A stretch of 64,000 nt of DNA from Alteromonadaceae bacterium M269 (GCA_004353515.1 SMNZ01000004.1:62001-126000), one strand, 5' to 3'. Shown: positions 16,167 through 25,491, counted from the first letter of the stretch. A program made the numbers and translations. The notes: a model not told the origin generated them from the letters alone.

Positions 16167-16583
16167 CTAACCGCGACTATGCTCAGAAACAGTTATTTTA
16201 TGTGGTTTAAAAGCCTGCTCGAAAACGCCAACCGACAGTTTGGGTTCACAATTTCCACACATAAACACATCAATAGCGGCATATTGAGTCTCAGGCCATG
16301 TGTGTATACTGATATGAGATTCTGCTAATAAAGCAACACCCGTAACGCCTTGGTTCTCACCAAAACCATGCAGTTTGATATCCAGTAAAGTCGCACCACA
16401 TATCTGTGCAGCTTCCTGGAGTGCCTGTTGAATTATCGAAATATCTGTTAAGTCAGATGCACCATACAAATCGATAAGTAAGTGCTGACCAAGAGAGGAG
16501 TGACGGGCGATAATGATGAATCCTTTTACACAAATTAACTGGCTTCGCCAGGTGCTCCCAGCGTTCGCGGCAATATGCCACAT
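16167..16583 (-). CDS. speD: S-adenosylmethionine decarboxylase proenzyme, bacterial type
   Basis: 138 residues, the usual size of class 1B bacterial SpeD. The self-cleavage and pyruvoyl site is intact: ALLAESHISIHTWPE, in which the Ser after ESHI becomes the pyruvoyl group. The downstream VFMCGNCEPK supplies the catalytic Cys. The product, decarboxylated AdoMet, is the donor for the membrane aminopropyltransferase three genes downstream. First gene of the operon; AAGG stands 8 bases before the start. The first about 20 residues are atypical, so translation might begin slightly later. Confidence 0.9.
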   Translation of the reverse strand: MWHIAANAGSTWRSQLICVKGFIIIARHSSLGQHLLIDLYGASDLTDISIIQQALQEAAQICGATLLDIKLHGFGENQGVTGVALLAESHISIHTWPETQYAAIDVFMCGNCEPKLSVGVFEQAFKPHKITVSEHSRG

Positions 16584-16642
16584 TGCACAGGCCTTGTGAA
16601 GATTTACCTATAGTTCCTTTGAATGATAGCTAAGCCCAAAGA

Positions 16643-16670
16643 AAGGCGCTCCATATAGCTAGAGCGCCTT
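16643..16670 (-). terminator. Intrinsic terminator of the 16698-17678 gene
   Basis: Perfect 9-base inverted repeat AAGGCGCTC / GAGCGCCTT with 10-base loop, 28 bases after the stop of the leftward gene. The minus strand continues TTTCTTT, fitting a rho-independent terminator. Confidence 0.7.
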
Positions 16671-16697
16671 GATTGTTATTTGACAATACTCAGGTTA

Positions 16698-17678
16698 TTA
16701 AGGGTTATTACAGAAAGGTAAGCAATGTTCAAACGGGTGCGGATAAAATTTGCGACCGAATGTAAGGCGGATATTTTGTAGATTGATATTTACATAAGTA
16801 TCTTGCAACGTTTTACCCGATTGAGTAATTGAAACATTAACGTCTTCTACAAAATTGCTCACTTGTTCTTTAACTCGAGCACCAAAATCAATTCCATTAG
16901 TGGGATGCACAAATACACCATCTGGAATTTCTTCGTTTAAACTAAATAAAGTGCGATCGATTGAACTAGCCCCATTTTCCAAAAAGCGGCGAATATCGTT
17001 ATTGAAATCGTCCTGAAATTTATTTTCTATTTGGTTAGAAAACACATGTAGGAACGGCAATAAGTCAAACACAAGACCTGATGAATCGACATCAACATCT
17101 ATATAGTTACTAAGCGGATTCACGGCAGTAACTCTGCCAGTGTTGACATTATAATTCGCAGCAAAACTCATATTGCTGGCTCTTAATGTTACCTTTGCTC
17201 TGAGCAATGAACTTTGTTCTGCACGAACAATGCCGTAAATACCAAAGCCTTCAACTCGCAATTGCAATGTTCCATTAGAGTCAGGTTGCCCCATTAAAAC
17301 AATGCTAATGGGGCCGGTAATACTTACACTGCTGGATTTGAACTTGAGAAAGCTTGGTAGCTCTTCCCTAGCGAGATCTGCCGCCGTCTGAGTCAAATTT
17401 CTATCAAGATCATTCCTTAAGTTTGTCATACGTGACAACAACCGATTGTTTTCCCTAAAAAATGGCATAGCGCTTTCTAACTGAAACTGTCCATTAGTCA
17501 GACACTCGTCGAAACTGCCCACTTTAGCATTAACATAGTTAATAACGACTTCGTTAAAATGAGCGGATGGGTCGTATTGCAAGCATTTGGATGCGTGACC
17601 TGCGAGGGAATATTGCGAAACAAGCAGCAAAGAAGCCGCTCCGATTAAAGAGCGAAGTATACGTTTATGATTAAACAT
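16698..17678 (-). CDS. Exported protein of unknown function
   Basis: 326 residues with a clear signal peptide (KRILRSLIGAASLLLVSQYSLA-GHA). The body alternates a helical part (residues about 35-100, MPFFRENNRLLSRMTNLRND) with a beta-rich part (SVSITGPISIVLMG, GIYGIVRAEQSSLLRAKVTL). It ends with two close cysteines (HCLPFC). The pattern hints at a lipid-binding or BPI/DUF1439-like exported protein, but I cannot assign a family. Monocistronic: its own terminator lies downstream, and an AT-rich leader with a 9-base hairpin (17701-17722) lies upstream. Confidence 0.6.
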   Translation of the reverse strand: MFNHKRILRSLIGAASLLLVSQYSLAGHASKCLQYDPSAHFNEVVINYVNAKVGSFDECLTNGQFQLESAMPFFRENNRLLSRMTNLRNDLDRNLTQTAADLAREELPSFLKFKSSSVSITGPISIVLMGQPDSNGTLQLRVEGFGIYGIVRAEQSSLLRAKVTLRASNMSFAANYNVNTGRVTAVNPLSNYIDVDVDSSGLVFDLLPFLHVFSNQIENKFQDDFNNDIRRFLENGASSIDRTLFSLNEEIPDGVFVHPTNGIDFGARVKEQVSNFVEDVNVSITQSGKTLQDTYVNINLQNIRLTFGRKFYPHPFEHCLPFCNNP

Positions 17679-17873
17679 TTTTCCATTTCCTTTTTAAATA
17701 TAAAACACACCAATGTGTTTTATTTACCTTTACTTATGCATTAATGCATAAATTAATACCTCAACTTAAAAAGCTGAGATATCAACGATCATTTAATTGG
17801 TAAATAAAATCAACACAAAGTTTCATGGATTTGAAAATAAAATGTGTAAATACATGTCAAAACCTAACCTTCC

Positions 17874-19382
17874 TCAAGAGAGCTTTATAAACGACTCAAG
17901 ATTTATATCATTCAGAAAGCCTTTATCATGACTAACCACTATCAAGCCTCCACGCCATAGATTTAGCACCTCCTTTAATGAAGATAGGCCAAGTAAATCA
18001 AGGCTAACTGTAGGTTCGTCTAATACCAAATAATCCATAGGAGCATCATCGAAATTACGACAAGTAAATAGACAGATAAGCGCGGCCCTTAATCGTTCAC
18101 CTGGGCTTAACTCTCTCATCGGCTTGTCCGCCAATCCCAATGGAAACTTATGTGCAATTACCCCGCTAATAACTTCTTCGTAGGACTTCCCTGAGCTTCG
18201 TTGCCAGAGATACTCGAATAAACTTTCCTCTATTTTCCAATTAGTCGCATTTTGACTGATGTAGCCATAGTGCTTTAAAGTCGCTATAACACTCCCTGAG
18301 TCAGGTCTTTTCAAACCAAGCATGACTTCAAGCAAGCTTGTTTTTCCAGCACCGTTATCACCAGTAATTGCGATTCTTTGCCTGCGTAAGGACAATGTCA
18401 CGTCGTTAAAGCTCCCTAACAACGATACTGATTCAAGTTCTAGGTAGTTTTTATCATGAGCTTCAGTAATTGCAGGCACAACGGATGAAAGAGGCAAAGA
18501 AACATTCAGCTGTTTCCTTGCAGCCTTCAGCATATCCATCATCACATCTCGCTTATGCTGACTGGTAGCTGCCACTCTTGCTTGGCTTTCTTGCGCCCAG
18601 CTTCGTTTTGAATTCAATCGTTGCCGAGATGTCATACGACCTAACTCCCTCAACCTTCCTTGATTCTTTTTTTGTTGCCTTCTCTGGCAAATACGCTCCG
18701 AACGTATTTCCTGTCTAAGCAAATGGCTTAATTGGCTGACATATTTTTCTTGCTGATCATGTCTTTCTTTTTCCAACTGAGCCGTTAAGTCGCGATAACA
18801 GCCATGAAAGTATCGTCCGCCAGACTCCTCAAGTAAGAAGAAGTGTTCAAAGAGACTAAGTAGCCTTTCGTCGTGAGTGACGACTATCAAACCACCAGAC
18901 CAGTTAACAACAAGCTCCATCAACCATTGCATACCCTGCTCATCTATATCGCCACTAGGCTCATCTAAGAGAAGGAGCTCTGGTTGACTGAGCTTTGCGT
19001 AAATCAGGTTCAGCTTGCGTAATTCTCCGGGAGTAAAATAATCACGACTTGCGTCAGCTATTAGCCCGGATTTCGCAAACTCTTTATATAAAGCCTTGTC
19101 ATCAAAGGTCGAGAAATGTTCATCAATAGCACCTTTGTAGGAATTAAACAGATTGTCTTCAAAGCACTGATGCACACAAAAGTAGTCATCCGTTCTACAT
19201 ATATCATCTGTGACTTCGGGCGCCGAAAGCGCCCTTATCAGAGTAGATTTGCCTGCGCCATTGCGACCAACAATAGCCACTTTCTCATAGCCAATTTGCA
19301 TATCAAGGTTATTGATAAGCTGGCGGCCATTCGCAGCCTCAATACTTAAAGATTGAACAGATATCAAAGATGAGGCACTCAT
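17874..19382 (-). CDS. ABC-F family ATPase
   Basis: 502 residues: two ABC ATPase domains and no membrane helices, the ABC-F layout. First domain: Walker A VGRNGAGKST (about 37-46), signature FTPGELRKLN, Walker B LLLLDEPSGD. A basic linker (about 215-275, ERICQRRQQKKNQGRLREL) follows. Second domain: GDNGAGKTS, LSPGERLRA, YLVLDEPTVS. ABC-F proteins act on the ribosome (antibiotic protection, stalled-ribosome rescue), and some confer resistance. Its start overlaps the hflX stop as ATGA, so it is co-translated with a ribosome-splitting GTPase. That supports a ribosome role here, next to RNA-repair operons. Confidence 0.87.
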   Translation of the reverse strand: MSASSLISVQSLSIEAANGRQLINNLDMQIGYEKVAIVGRNGAGKSTLIRALSAPEVTDDICRTDDYFCVHQCFEDNLFNSYKGAIDEHFSTFDDKALYKEFAKSGLIADASRDYFTPGELRKLNLIYAKLSQPELLLLDEPSGDIDEQGMQWLMELVVNWSGGLIVVTHDERLLSLFEHFFLLEESGGRYFHGCYRDLTAQLEKERHDQQEKYVSQLSHLLRQEIRSERICQRRQQKKNQGRLRELGRMTSRQRLNSKRSWAQESQARVAATSQHKRDVMMDMLKAARKQLNVSLPLSSVVPAITEAHDKNYLELESVSLLGSFNDVTLSLRRQRIAITGDNGAGKTSLLEVMLGLKRPDSGSVIATLKHYGYISQNATNWKIEESLFEYLWQRSSGKSYEEVISGVIAHKFPLGLADKPMRELSPGERLRAALICLFTCRNFDDAPMDYLVLDEPTVSLDLLGLSSLKEVLNLWRGGLIVVSHDKGFLNDINLESFIKLS

Positions 19383-20788
19383 AACTGCACCTCCTCAGCT
19401 TCAACCATAAGTTCCCTTAAAACATATTTAGGCCCTCGTAAAGTCAACGCAACGCCCGTTGCATCACTGGCATTGCCTAATACTTCGCAGCTGCTATAGG
19501 CTTTTCGAATAGCTTTCTGCGATGTATATGGAAAATATAAAGTCCATGTGGCGATATGGTCACTTACTCTATCCAACAACACCTGCTTGAGCTTAATCAC
19601 TGCCTCATTATCCTGAGAACTCATAGCGACGTACTCATGCTGCCCTGCTAGGTTTTCGAAGCTAATCTCTCCAGGCTCGTAATCGAGTAAGTCCAGCTTA
19701 TTAAAAACAATAAGCCGTGGTATATCTTCGGCGCCGAGCTTCTCTAAAACATCGAGTGTTGTTTGCAACTGCATTTCAATTTCAGGATGGCTGGCATCAA
19801 GCACAATAACGAGCAAGTCCGTTTCAGTAATCTCGGCCAAGGTCGATTCAAAGCTATCCAGTAAATGCTTCGGAAGCTCTCGAATAAAGCCTACGGTATC
19901 ACTCAACAAGACATCACCGTATGTGGTGCGACTCATCCTTCGTGTAGTGGAGTCAAGCGTTTCGAAGACTTGATCCTTGACAGATAACTCAGCTCCAACA
20001 AGTTGATTCATCAACGATGTTTTACCGGCATTGGTATAGCCAATCAACGCAATTCGCTTACAACGACTGCGCTGTTTCCGCTGATTGATGCTGATATTTG
20101 ACAACTTTGTCGAAAGCTTCTGTAACTGAGTCAGCCTTTTATCGAGCTGCCTGGCCAATAACTCCGAAGCAGTTTCACCTGCACCACGACTTCCCATAAT
20201 GCCACCAGCCTGCTGATCCATATTCAACCCAATCCCACGTATTCTCGGCTTGAGGTACTTGAGTTGCGCTAACTCAACCTGGACTTGCGCCTTTCTGGAG
20301 TTGGCGTGCCTTACAAAAATATCGAGAATGACAGACTCTCTATCACCAATAGAAAAACCCGTCGTATGTTCGATATTTCGCATCTGAGATGGACTCAATT
20401 GCACATCAAACACCAATAAGTTTGCATTCATTTCTCGAGCATTTTTCGCTATATCAAGTAGCGTCCCAGAGCCGATAAATGTCTTCGGCGTAATTTCGCC
20501 GTAGCTAAGCACTTCGTAGCCAACTGTTTGATGACCTTGAGCCTCAACTAAACCTAGGATCTCTGTGAGTTTCGCTTGTTTATTTTCTTTCCCTCCTTTT
20601 TTTGATAGTGAAACGACATAACTCCTATTGCCCTGTTCACTAGTCTCTATCTCACTCTCAACGCTATTATCTTTATGATTAAATAACTTGAGAATGTTCT
20701 CTAAACGTCCTTCATCAGCTAAGGGGACATCTTTATGTTCGTTGGTCGGCTGTGATGTAAATCGCATAATATTCAACAATCTGCACAT
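19379..20788 (-). CDS. hflX: HflX-type ribosome-associated GTPase
   Basis: About 469 residues. The N-terminal HflX domain has GYEVLSYGEITPKTFIGSG and LVFDVQLSPSQMRNIE. A coiled-coil linker (AGETASELLARQLDKRL) follows. The G domain has G1 GYTNAGKTS, G3 DTVGFIRELP and G4 NKLD. HflX splits stalled or damaged 70S ribosomes and helps repair heat-damaged ones. The start is uncertain: the longest frame begins with a GTG at 20827, but the ATG at 20788 has AGAGG before it, and another ATG is at 20767. It forms an operon with the ABC-F gene (4-base overlap). A second housekeeping hflX may exist elsewhere; the gene is not next to hfq here. Confidence 0.87.
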   Translation of the reverse strand: MCRLLNIMRFTSQPTNEHKDVPLADEGRLENILKLFNHKDNSVESEIETSEQGNRSYVVSLSKKGGKENKQAKLTEILGLVEAQGHQTVGYEVLSYGEITPKTFIGSGTLLDIAKNAREMNANLLVFDVQLSPSQMRNIEHTTGFSIGDRESVILDIFVRHANSRKAQVQVELAQLKYLKPRIRGIGLNMDQQAGGIMGSRGAGETASELLARQLDKRLTQLQKLSTKLSNISINQRKQRSRCKRIALIGYTNAGKTSLMNQLVGAELSVKDQVFETLDSTTRRMSRTTYGDVLLSDTVGFIRELPKHLLDSFESTLAEITETDLLVIVLDASHPEIEMQLQTTLDVLEKLGAEDIPRLIVFNKLDLLDYEPGEISFENLAGQHEYVAMSSQDNEAVIKLKQVLLDRVSDHIATWTLYFPYTSQKAIRKAYSSCEVLGNASDATGVALTLRGPKYVLRELMVEAEEVQL

Positions 20789-21166
20789 GCAGTATTGCCT
20801 CTTAAACAGGCACAAAATATCAGGCACAGTTAAGCGCTAAGCAATTTTGAACCTTAGTAATTTATGAGAACAATCAAGCTTTGAATGCACGGACTCAATA
20901 TTAACTATTGGTAATATTTAGTTAATGTCAGAAGTTGCCTCAGCAATTATTTTGCAGGCACAGATATACGAGCCAAATTTTATTTAGCAAACAAAGTTTT
21001 GATTGAAAGTGTTTTAGTTTTTGCGGGTACTTATAAAAAGTACTAGATGAAGATTAAATTAATCATGTCGGCGAGCATCCTATGTTCACTCAAAATAGCA
21101 GGGTGCTTTTTTGAGCACCACTACTTTAGTGAAAAATTCTATGCTCTGCAAATAATAATTAAGTTT
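20789..21166. other. Intergenic region before hflX, with hairpin 21102-21119
   Basis: AT-rich region between the leftward MCYF gene and leftward hflX. It should hold the hflX promoter. At 21102-21119 a perfect 6-base hairpin GGTGCT/AGCACC with a T-rich loop lies 48 bases after the MCYF stop and may end the sigma54 operon. It overlaps a longer imperfect stem, AGCATCCT (from 21074) with AGGGTGCT (ending 21107), that is followed by T6 on the plus strand. Confidence 0.45.
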
Positions 21167-21721
21167 CTAATGAAACTGATAAAACGTATCCTCTTTCATA
21201 TTCAACAAAAAGCCTACTGAAAAATCTGCTACATCAACGTTTATTAAACCCTCAATACTGACTAATTCGCCTTCAAGGCTGCCATGATAAGAGTGCAACA
21301 ATAGACTAAAGAACGATGTTAGTTTTTGGTCGAGGACTTGGTTAACAAATTCAAACCACCTCTCAGCATCGAGCCCTTTATCTGAATTCAGTGCTATTCT
21401 TTTCTCCCTTTCTTGAATTTTTTCTTTTTCCTCCAACCAGTTATTTACCTTAGATTGACTCCATCCTTTTCGAAGAAAGCGCTGAATCTGTATATCAAAA
21501 TCGGCCTTACGCCTACTGCGGCACCTATTTAATTTCCCTAAGGACGTATCGCAGTCACAAAGACCATTAGCTGTATAGAAATAATGACTACCTTTTTCTA
21601 GGTATTGGGATACAGACTTATTATAAATACTTACCCAGTTCAACTGAAAAGACTTAGCCATTAATGCAACCTTTTCAATATTTGAATCAGGTGATAATAC
21701 TGCGGTAATGAAGTAACACAT
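21167..21721 (-). CDS. Unknown protein at the end of the rtcBA operon (MCYFITA family)
   Basis: 184 residues, cytosolic, no signal or membrane segment. It begins MCYFITAVL. The middle has a Cys-containing stretch (GLCDCDTSLGKLNRCRSRR) and a charged predicted coiled coil (VNNWLEEKEKIQEREKRIA). I do not know its function. It follows rtcA by 23 bases in the same orientation, with a hairpin after it, so it is the last gene under sigma54/RtcR control and probably acts with RtcA/RtcB. The cysteine cluster might bind a metal; inference. Confidence 0.65.
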   Translation of the reverse strand: MCYFITAVLSPDSNIEKVALMAKSFQLNWVSIYNKSVSQYLEKGSHYFYTANGLCDCDTSLGKLNRCRSRRKADFDIQIQRFLRKGWSQSKVNNWLEEKEKIQEREKRIALNSDKGLDAERWFEFVNQVLDQKLTSFFSLLLHSYHGSLEGELVSIEGLINVDVADFSVGFLLNMKEDTFYQFH

Positions 21722-21744
21722 AAAAACGCACCTAATTCAGATTA

Positions 21745-22788
21745 CTAGGTTAACGAAAAGCGCCATACCTTGTTAACTTGCTCAATTTTCAATCCGTGAA
21801 TACCAAACAGCTTAATTACCTCGGCATTAGTTGAGCTATGCAAACTAGGTTTAGTCGTTGTATAGCTTCCGCCTCCTGCTACTGCCATAGGTAACATTAA
21901 TTGATCGGCTAGATAGTCATCGACAATAACATCGTCATTGAATAACTTTAAAAGCCTCCCAGCTGCTCTTTTAGCGACTCTTTCTGCAGATATGCTCACT
22001 TCACCAACAACTTCGAACACATTACTAAATCCATTTTGTCGATAGCTGATAATTAAGCTATTCCCCGGTCCCGGCGTGGATACTTCCCTTATTTTTCCGA
22101 TATCACTTTTAAGCTTGAGCCTTTTAGCCACTGTCTCGGTTTCTCGCTGAGCTATATTCACCGGCAAGTGGCTGATCATTGCTGTCACCGATAACCTGTC
22201 TTCAAGTAGGCCATGCTCTGAGGTTTGGCTACCTTTTAGCTCATCAATATCCAATGGTTTAAGGCTTTCACAGGGGTCTATATGTAAACTCCATTTACCT
22301 CCACCAGCCGGATAAAACCCCAAAGCATCAACTTCAACGCGTGTTTTAACCCCCATTTTCTCGAGAAGAGGAAGGAAGGCTTCCTGTAAGAAAGTGACTG
22401 ATGGCGACATTCCATTGTGTGTACCACCTTCAAAAGTCACTTTCGATTGACCACCAGCTAAGGCGAGAGGTAAAAGCACAGTTTGGCACACCAAAGATGT
22501 ACTACCCGCTGTCCCAATCACAAAATGATAATCACCTGCTTTCACTTTATTAGGTGTCAGTACAATGCGCTGTGAACCCAACTCATCTCCGTCGATTAGA
22601 CCATCACAAATATCTCTAGCAGCTCGAACACAAGTTAAATGCTGTCTTAGTAATCCAGGCTTATTCCTTTTAGCTCGAATATTAAAGACTTCTACCTTCA
22701 CTTGTTTTAACAAGGCGAGAGTTAAGGCAGTTCTCAAAACCTGACCACCACCCTCGCCCATCGAGCCATCTATTCTCACGCTTTCCAT
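21745..22788 (-). CDS. rtcA: RNA 3'-terminal phosphate cyclase
   Basis: 347 residues, normal length. RtcA uses ATP to turn RNA 3'-phosphate (and 2'-phosphate) ends into 2',3'-cyclic phosphates, substrates for RtcB. Motifs: opening RIDGSMGEGGGQVLRTALTL, RAKRNKPGLLRQHLT, GTAGSTSLVCQT, FEGGTHNGMSPS and, near the C-terminus, KPSLHSSTNAEV with the adenylated histidine. Located 21 bases after rtcB, as in E. coli rtcBA, under the same sigma54 promoter. Confidence 0.95.
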   Translation of the reverse strand: MESVRIDGSMGEGGGQVLRTALTLALLKQVKVEVFNIRAKRNKPGLLRQHLTCVRAARDICDGLIDGDELGSQRIVLTPNKVKAGDYHFVIGTAGSTSLVCQTVLLPLALAGGQSKVTFEGGTHNGMSPSVTFLQEAFLPLLEKMGVKTRVEVDALGFYPAGGGKWSLHIDPCESLKPLDIDELKGSQTSEHGLLEDRLSVTAMISHLPVNIAQRETETVAKRLKLKSDIGKIREVSTPGPGNSLIISYRQNGFSNVFEVVGEVSISAERVAKRAAGRLLKLFNDDVIVDDYLADQLMLPMAVAGGGSYTTTKPSLHSSTNAEVIKLFGIHGLKIEQVNKVWRFSLT

Positions 22789-22809
22789 ACTTAACCTACT
22801 TATTGATTA

Positions 22810-24042
22810 TTACCCTTTTACACAAACGATTTGCTTAAGCGTATGTACTACTTCAACTAAATCTTTCTGTGCTTCCATGACCTTCTCGATGTCTTTATAA
22901 GCATGAGGGATCTCATCAATTACTGCAGCGTCCTTACGACACTCGACACCTTTCGTCGCCTCAACCTGGTCAGCAATGTTGTAGACCTTTTTCGCTTTGG
23001 TTCGCGACATGACTCGCCCTGCTCCGTGGCTACAACTATTAAAGCTTTCAGGGTTTCCAAGCCCTCGAACAATAAAGGAACGTGCCCCCATGCTTCCAGG
23101 AATAATCCCCATCTCACCCTCTTGCGCTCTAACAGCACCTTTACGAGTTACATAGCAGTCCTTACCAAAGTGATGCTCGCGTGAGATATAGTTATGATGA
23201 CAATTGACTGCCATCTCTGCCGCAGAGAAATTCACACCCAACACTTTTCGCATCGCGTTAATGGCGTTGGTCATCATGATTTCACGATTTTTCTTCGCAT
23301 AATCTTGAGCCCATTCAACCGCTTCAACATAATCATCAAAGTACTCACTCCCTTCTTTCAAGTAAGCCAGATCTTTATCCGGTAGATTGATTTGGTGTCT
23401 TTCCATTTCTTTCTTCGCCAAGGCAATAAAATAGTTACCAATACGATTCCCTACACCACGACTACCTGAATGCAACATCACCCAAACACTATCGTATTCA
23501 TCTAGACAGAGCTCCAAAAAATGGTTCCCCGTTCCCATGGTTCCTAAGTGATTGATGTTATTAGTTTGCTTAATCGCCGGATGCTTCTCACAAATACGCT
23601 CAAAACGGGCTTTTAAACTTAACCATTCAGTAGCAACCAGCTCTGGAATTTCTTGCCAAGCACCTTTGTCATTTCGGCTTCTAGGAGTTCTTCCGTGAGG
23701 CACCGCTGCTTCAAAAGCACTACGAATACCTTTTAAATTATCCGGCAAGTCCTTCGCTTTTAAACTTGTCTTTGCGGCAACCATGCCACAACCAATATCC
23801 ACACCAACAGCTGCTGGAATTACTGCATCAACTGATGGAATCACACTCCCGATTGTCGCACCTAAACCGAAATGGACATCGGGCATCACGGCAATATGCG
23901 AATGCACCATCGGCATTGACGCTATATTCCTGAGCTGTTGTTGCGCCTGTTCTTCAAAAGGCACACCTTTTGTCCATGCTTTAATTGGCGACTTACCTGT
24001 ATATTGGTAAGTATTATAATTTTCTTGATTCTCGTTACACAT
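22810..24042 (-). CDS. rtcB: Canonical RtcB RNA-splicing ligase
   Basis: 410 residues from the ATG at 24042, close to the 408 of E. coli RtcB. The longer frame (to 24090) lacks a good site, whereas AAGGA lies 8 bases before 24042. Motifs: AVGVDIGCGMVAA, LGTMGTGNHFLELC, LHSGSRGVGN, CHHNYISREH, GSMGARSFIV and SCSHGAGRVMSR with the guanylated histidine. It joins 3'-phosphate or cyclic-phosphate ends to 5'-OH ends with GTP and Mn. Third RtcB copy in the window and the only one beside rtcA, slipin and RtcR, so it is the induced tRNA/rRNA repair ligase of the Rtc system. Confidence 0.95.
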   Translation of the reverse strand: MCNENQENYNTYQYTGKSPIKAWTKGVPFEEQAQQQLRNIASMPMVHSHIAVMPDVHFGLGATIGSVIPSVDAVIPAAVGVDIGCGMVAAKTSLKAKDLPDNLKGIRSAFEAAVPHGRTPRSRNDKGAWQEIPELVATEWLSLKARFERICEKHPAIKQTNNINHLGTMGTGNHFLELCLDEYDSVWVMLHSGSRGVGNRIGNYFIALAKKEMERHQINLPDKDLAYLKEGSEYFDDYVEAVEWAQDYAKKNREIMMTNAINAMRKVLGVNFSAAEMAVNCHHNYISREHHFGKDCYVTRKGAVRAQEGEMGIIPGSMGARSFIVRGLGNPESFNSCSHGAGRVMSRTKAKKVYNIADQVEATKGVECRKDAAVIDEIPHAYKDIEKVMEAQKDLVEVVHTLKQIVCVKG

Positions 24043-24139
24043 TCTCTTGTTCCTTATATCCTTTCTCGCTCTTACTGTGTGTTCCTTCACCCCCGACGTC
24101 CCTGTCTAGCACTGCTCCTTCTCAATTTCAAATACTGGC

Positions 24140-25303
24140 TTACACTCGGCTCACATTAACCACGCCTTTCATTAGTCCTTCAAGACCGCTATGTACGGTT
24201 AAGTGCTCGATTTTATCTGCCATTTTTTCGAGTGCCTCCAATTCCTTGAGACGCATCAGTGTAGGGTTGTTTTCCATTACTTTTGCCGTGTTATGCAAAC
24301 TCCTTGTCGCTGAAGTTTCCTCTCGACGCCTAATAACATTAGCTTCAGCTTCTTTTTGAGCTTCAACTACTTGATTAAGAATCGCCTTCATTTCCCCAGG
24401 CAAAATAATGTCTTTCATACCAACACTTTCAAGCTCAACACCAATATGGCCTAGCCTTTCAACAACCAACTCTTTAACCGTCTCATTCACATACAGCTTA
24501 TCCAGCAAAATATCATCGAGTGTTTTTGTACCCACAGCCTCTCTTAAGGCGAGTTGCAGAGTTTTGTATACGGACTCTTCGACATTCTCAACACGATTAG
24601 CTGCCAGCTCAAAATCAACAATACGGATATTGGCGCTGAGGTTTATCCTTAAACTCACCCGATCTTTGCTCAAGATCTCTTGACCGCTAATTTCCAACTG
24701 CTGTGTTCTCAAGTCGAAATATTTAACTTCGATTTTTCTATTCAACTGCCAAAACCCATGTTGTCCAGGTTGTAAGATCTCTCTCAACTTCCCATCAACA
24801 TAAACCATACCGATATGCTGTTTCTGTACAGTGATGTCAGCGACAGGCACTGCGGCGACCGTATTACTGCTCCGGATTAAGCTACTTGAGGAGTTCGCCC
24901 CTGTGCGTTTAATCAACTGAAGTAAGTCACTATCAACTTTAATTTTGTTGTCGATATTGATCACTTCCAACCTAAATTCACCGGCATCTCTCCAGACATA
25001 AAGGTGCTCGCTAGGCGCAACTATGCCTCTTAGCATGTCATTAAAATAAAGTAGTCCAACTTCGTTAGCATCCAACTTCCAATGCGTAATATGCTCGGCT
25101 AGCGCTTCGTTGTTTTGGAATATCCTGATGGCATTCCTATCTGTAAAATATAAATCGTTAATATCAAAACTTTTGAAACTCAATGCCTGACTGAAGTCCC
25201 AAAACTTGTACTTTCCTGTGCCAAAAACGGCTTCAAACTGCTGGTTTCTATAAGCCAAAACCCTCTGATGTTCGGCTACAACCAATTCTTTTCTAAACAT
25301 CAT
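24140..25303 (-). CDS. Slipin/SPFH (band 7) protein of the Rtc operon
   Basis: 387 residues. The N-terminal part (about 1-140) contains two copies of a short strand-rich unit (VAEHQRVLAYRNQQFEAVFG; later KQHIGMVYVDGKLREILQPG). The SPFH domain follows (about 150-330: LSANIRIVDFELAANRVEN, LREAVGTKTLDDIL) and a coiled coil (VVEAQKEAEANVIRRREE). It lacks the N-terminal membrane hairpin of classical slipins, so it may be cytosolic or peripheral. Slipins recur in rtcBA operons, but their job there is unknown; a scaffold for repair enzymes is a guess. It is the first protein gene after the tRNA-like RNAs, with a 188-base untranslated gap before it. Confidence 0.85.
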   Translation of the reverse strand: MMFRKELVVAEHQRVLAYRNQQFEAVFGTGKYKFWDFSQALSFKSFDINDLYFTDRNAIRIFQNNEALAEHITHWKLDANEVGLLYFNDMLRGIVAPSEHLYVWRDAGEFRLEVINIDNKIKVDSDLLQLIKRTGANSSSSLIRSSNTVAAVPVADITVQKQHIGMVYVDGKLREILQPGQHGFWQLNRKIEVKYFDLRTQQLEISGQEILSKDRVSLRINLSANIRIVDFELAANRVENVEESVYKTLQLALREAVGTKTLDDILLDKLYVNETVKELVVERLGHIGVELESVGMKDIILPGEMKAILNQVVEAQKEAEANVIRRREETSATRSLHNTAKVMENNPTLMRLKELEALEKMADKIEHLTVHSGLEGLMKGVVNVSRV

Positions 25304-25491
25304 TGCTTTCTTCCTTAACGCTATTTGCGCAGTTTGCTAATAAGGTTTACTAACTTGGCAACAAGTGGATTCAACATTTCTGAGTGTTAGGGAGCGTCCT
25401 GCTTACTAAAACTCTTCCCTATTGTTCAACCTGCTGTCAGTGGCTAAAAACAATTATTAGCGTTTTATTTTTTTATTTGGTGCTTATCCAA

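Noticed and set aside
25304-25491. A third tRNA-like RNA between the tandem pair and slipin
   Set aside because: No T-arm consensus (GGTTCRANY) or D-arm is present in this stretch; only small weak hairpins.
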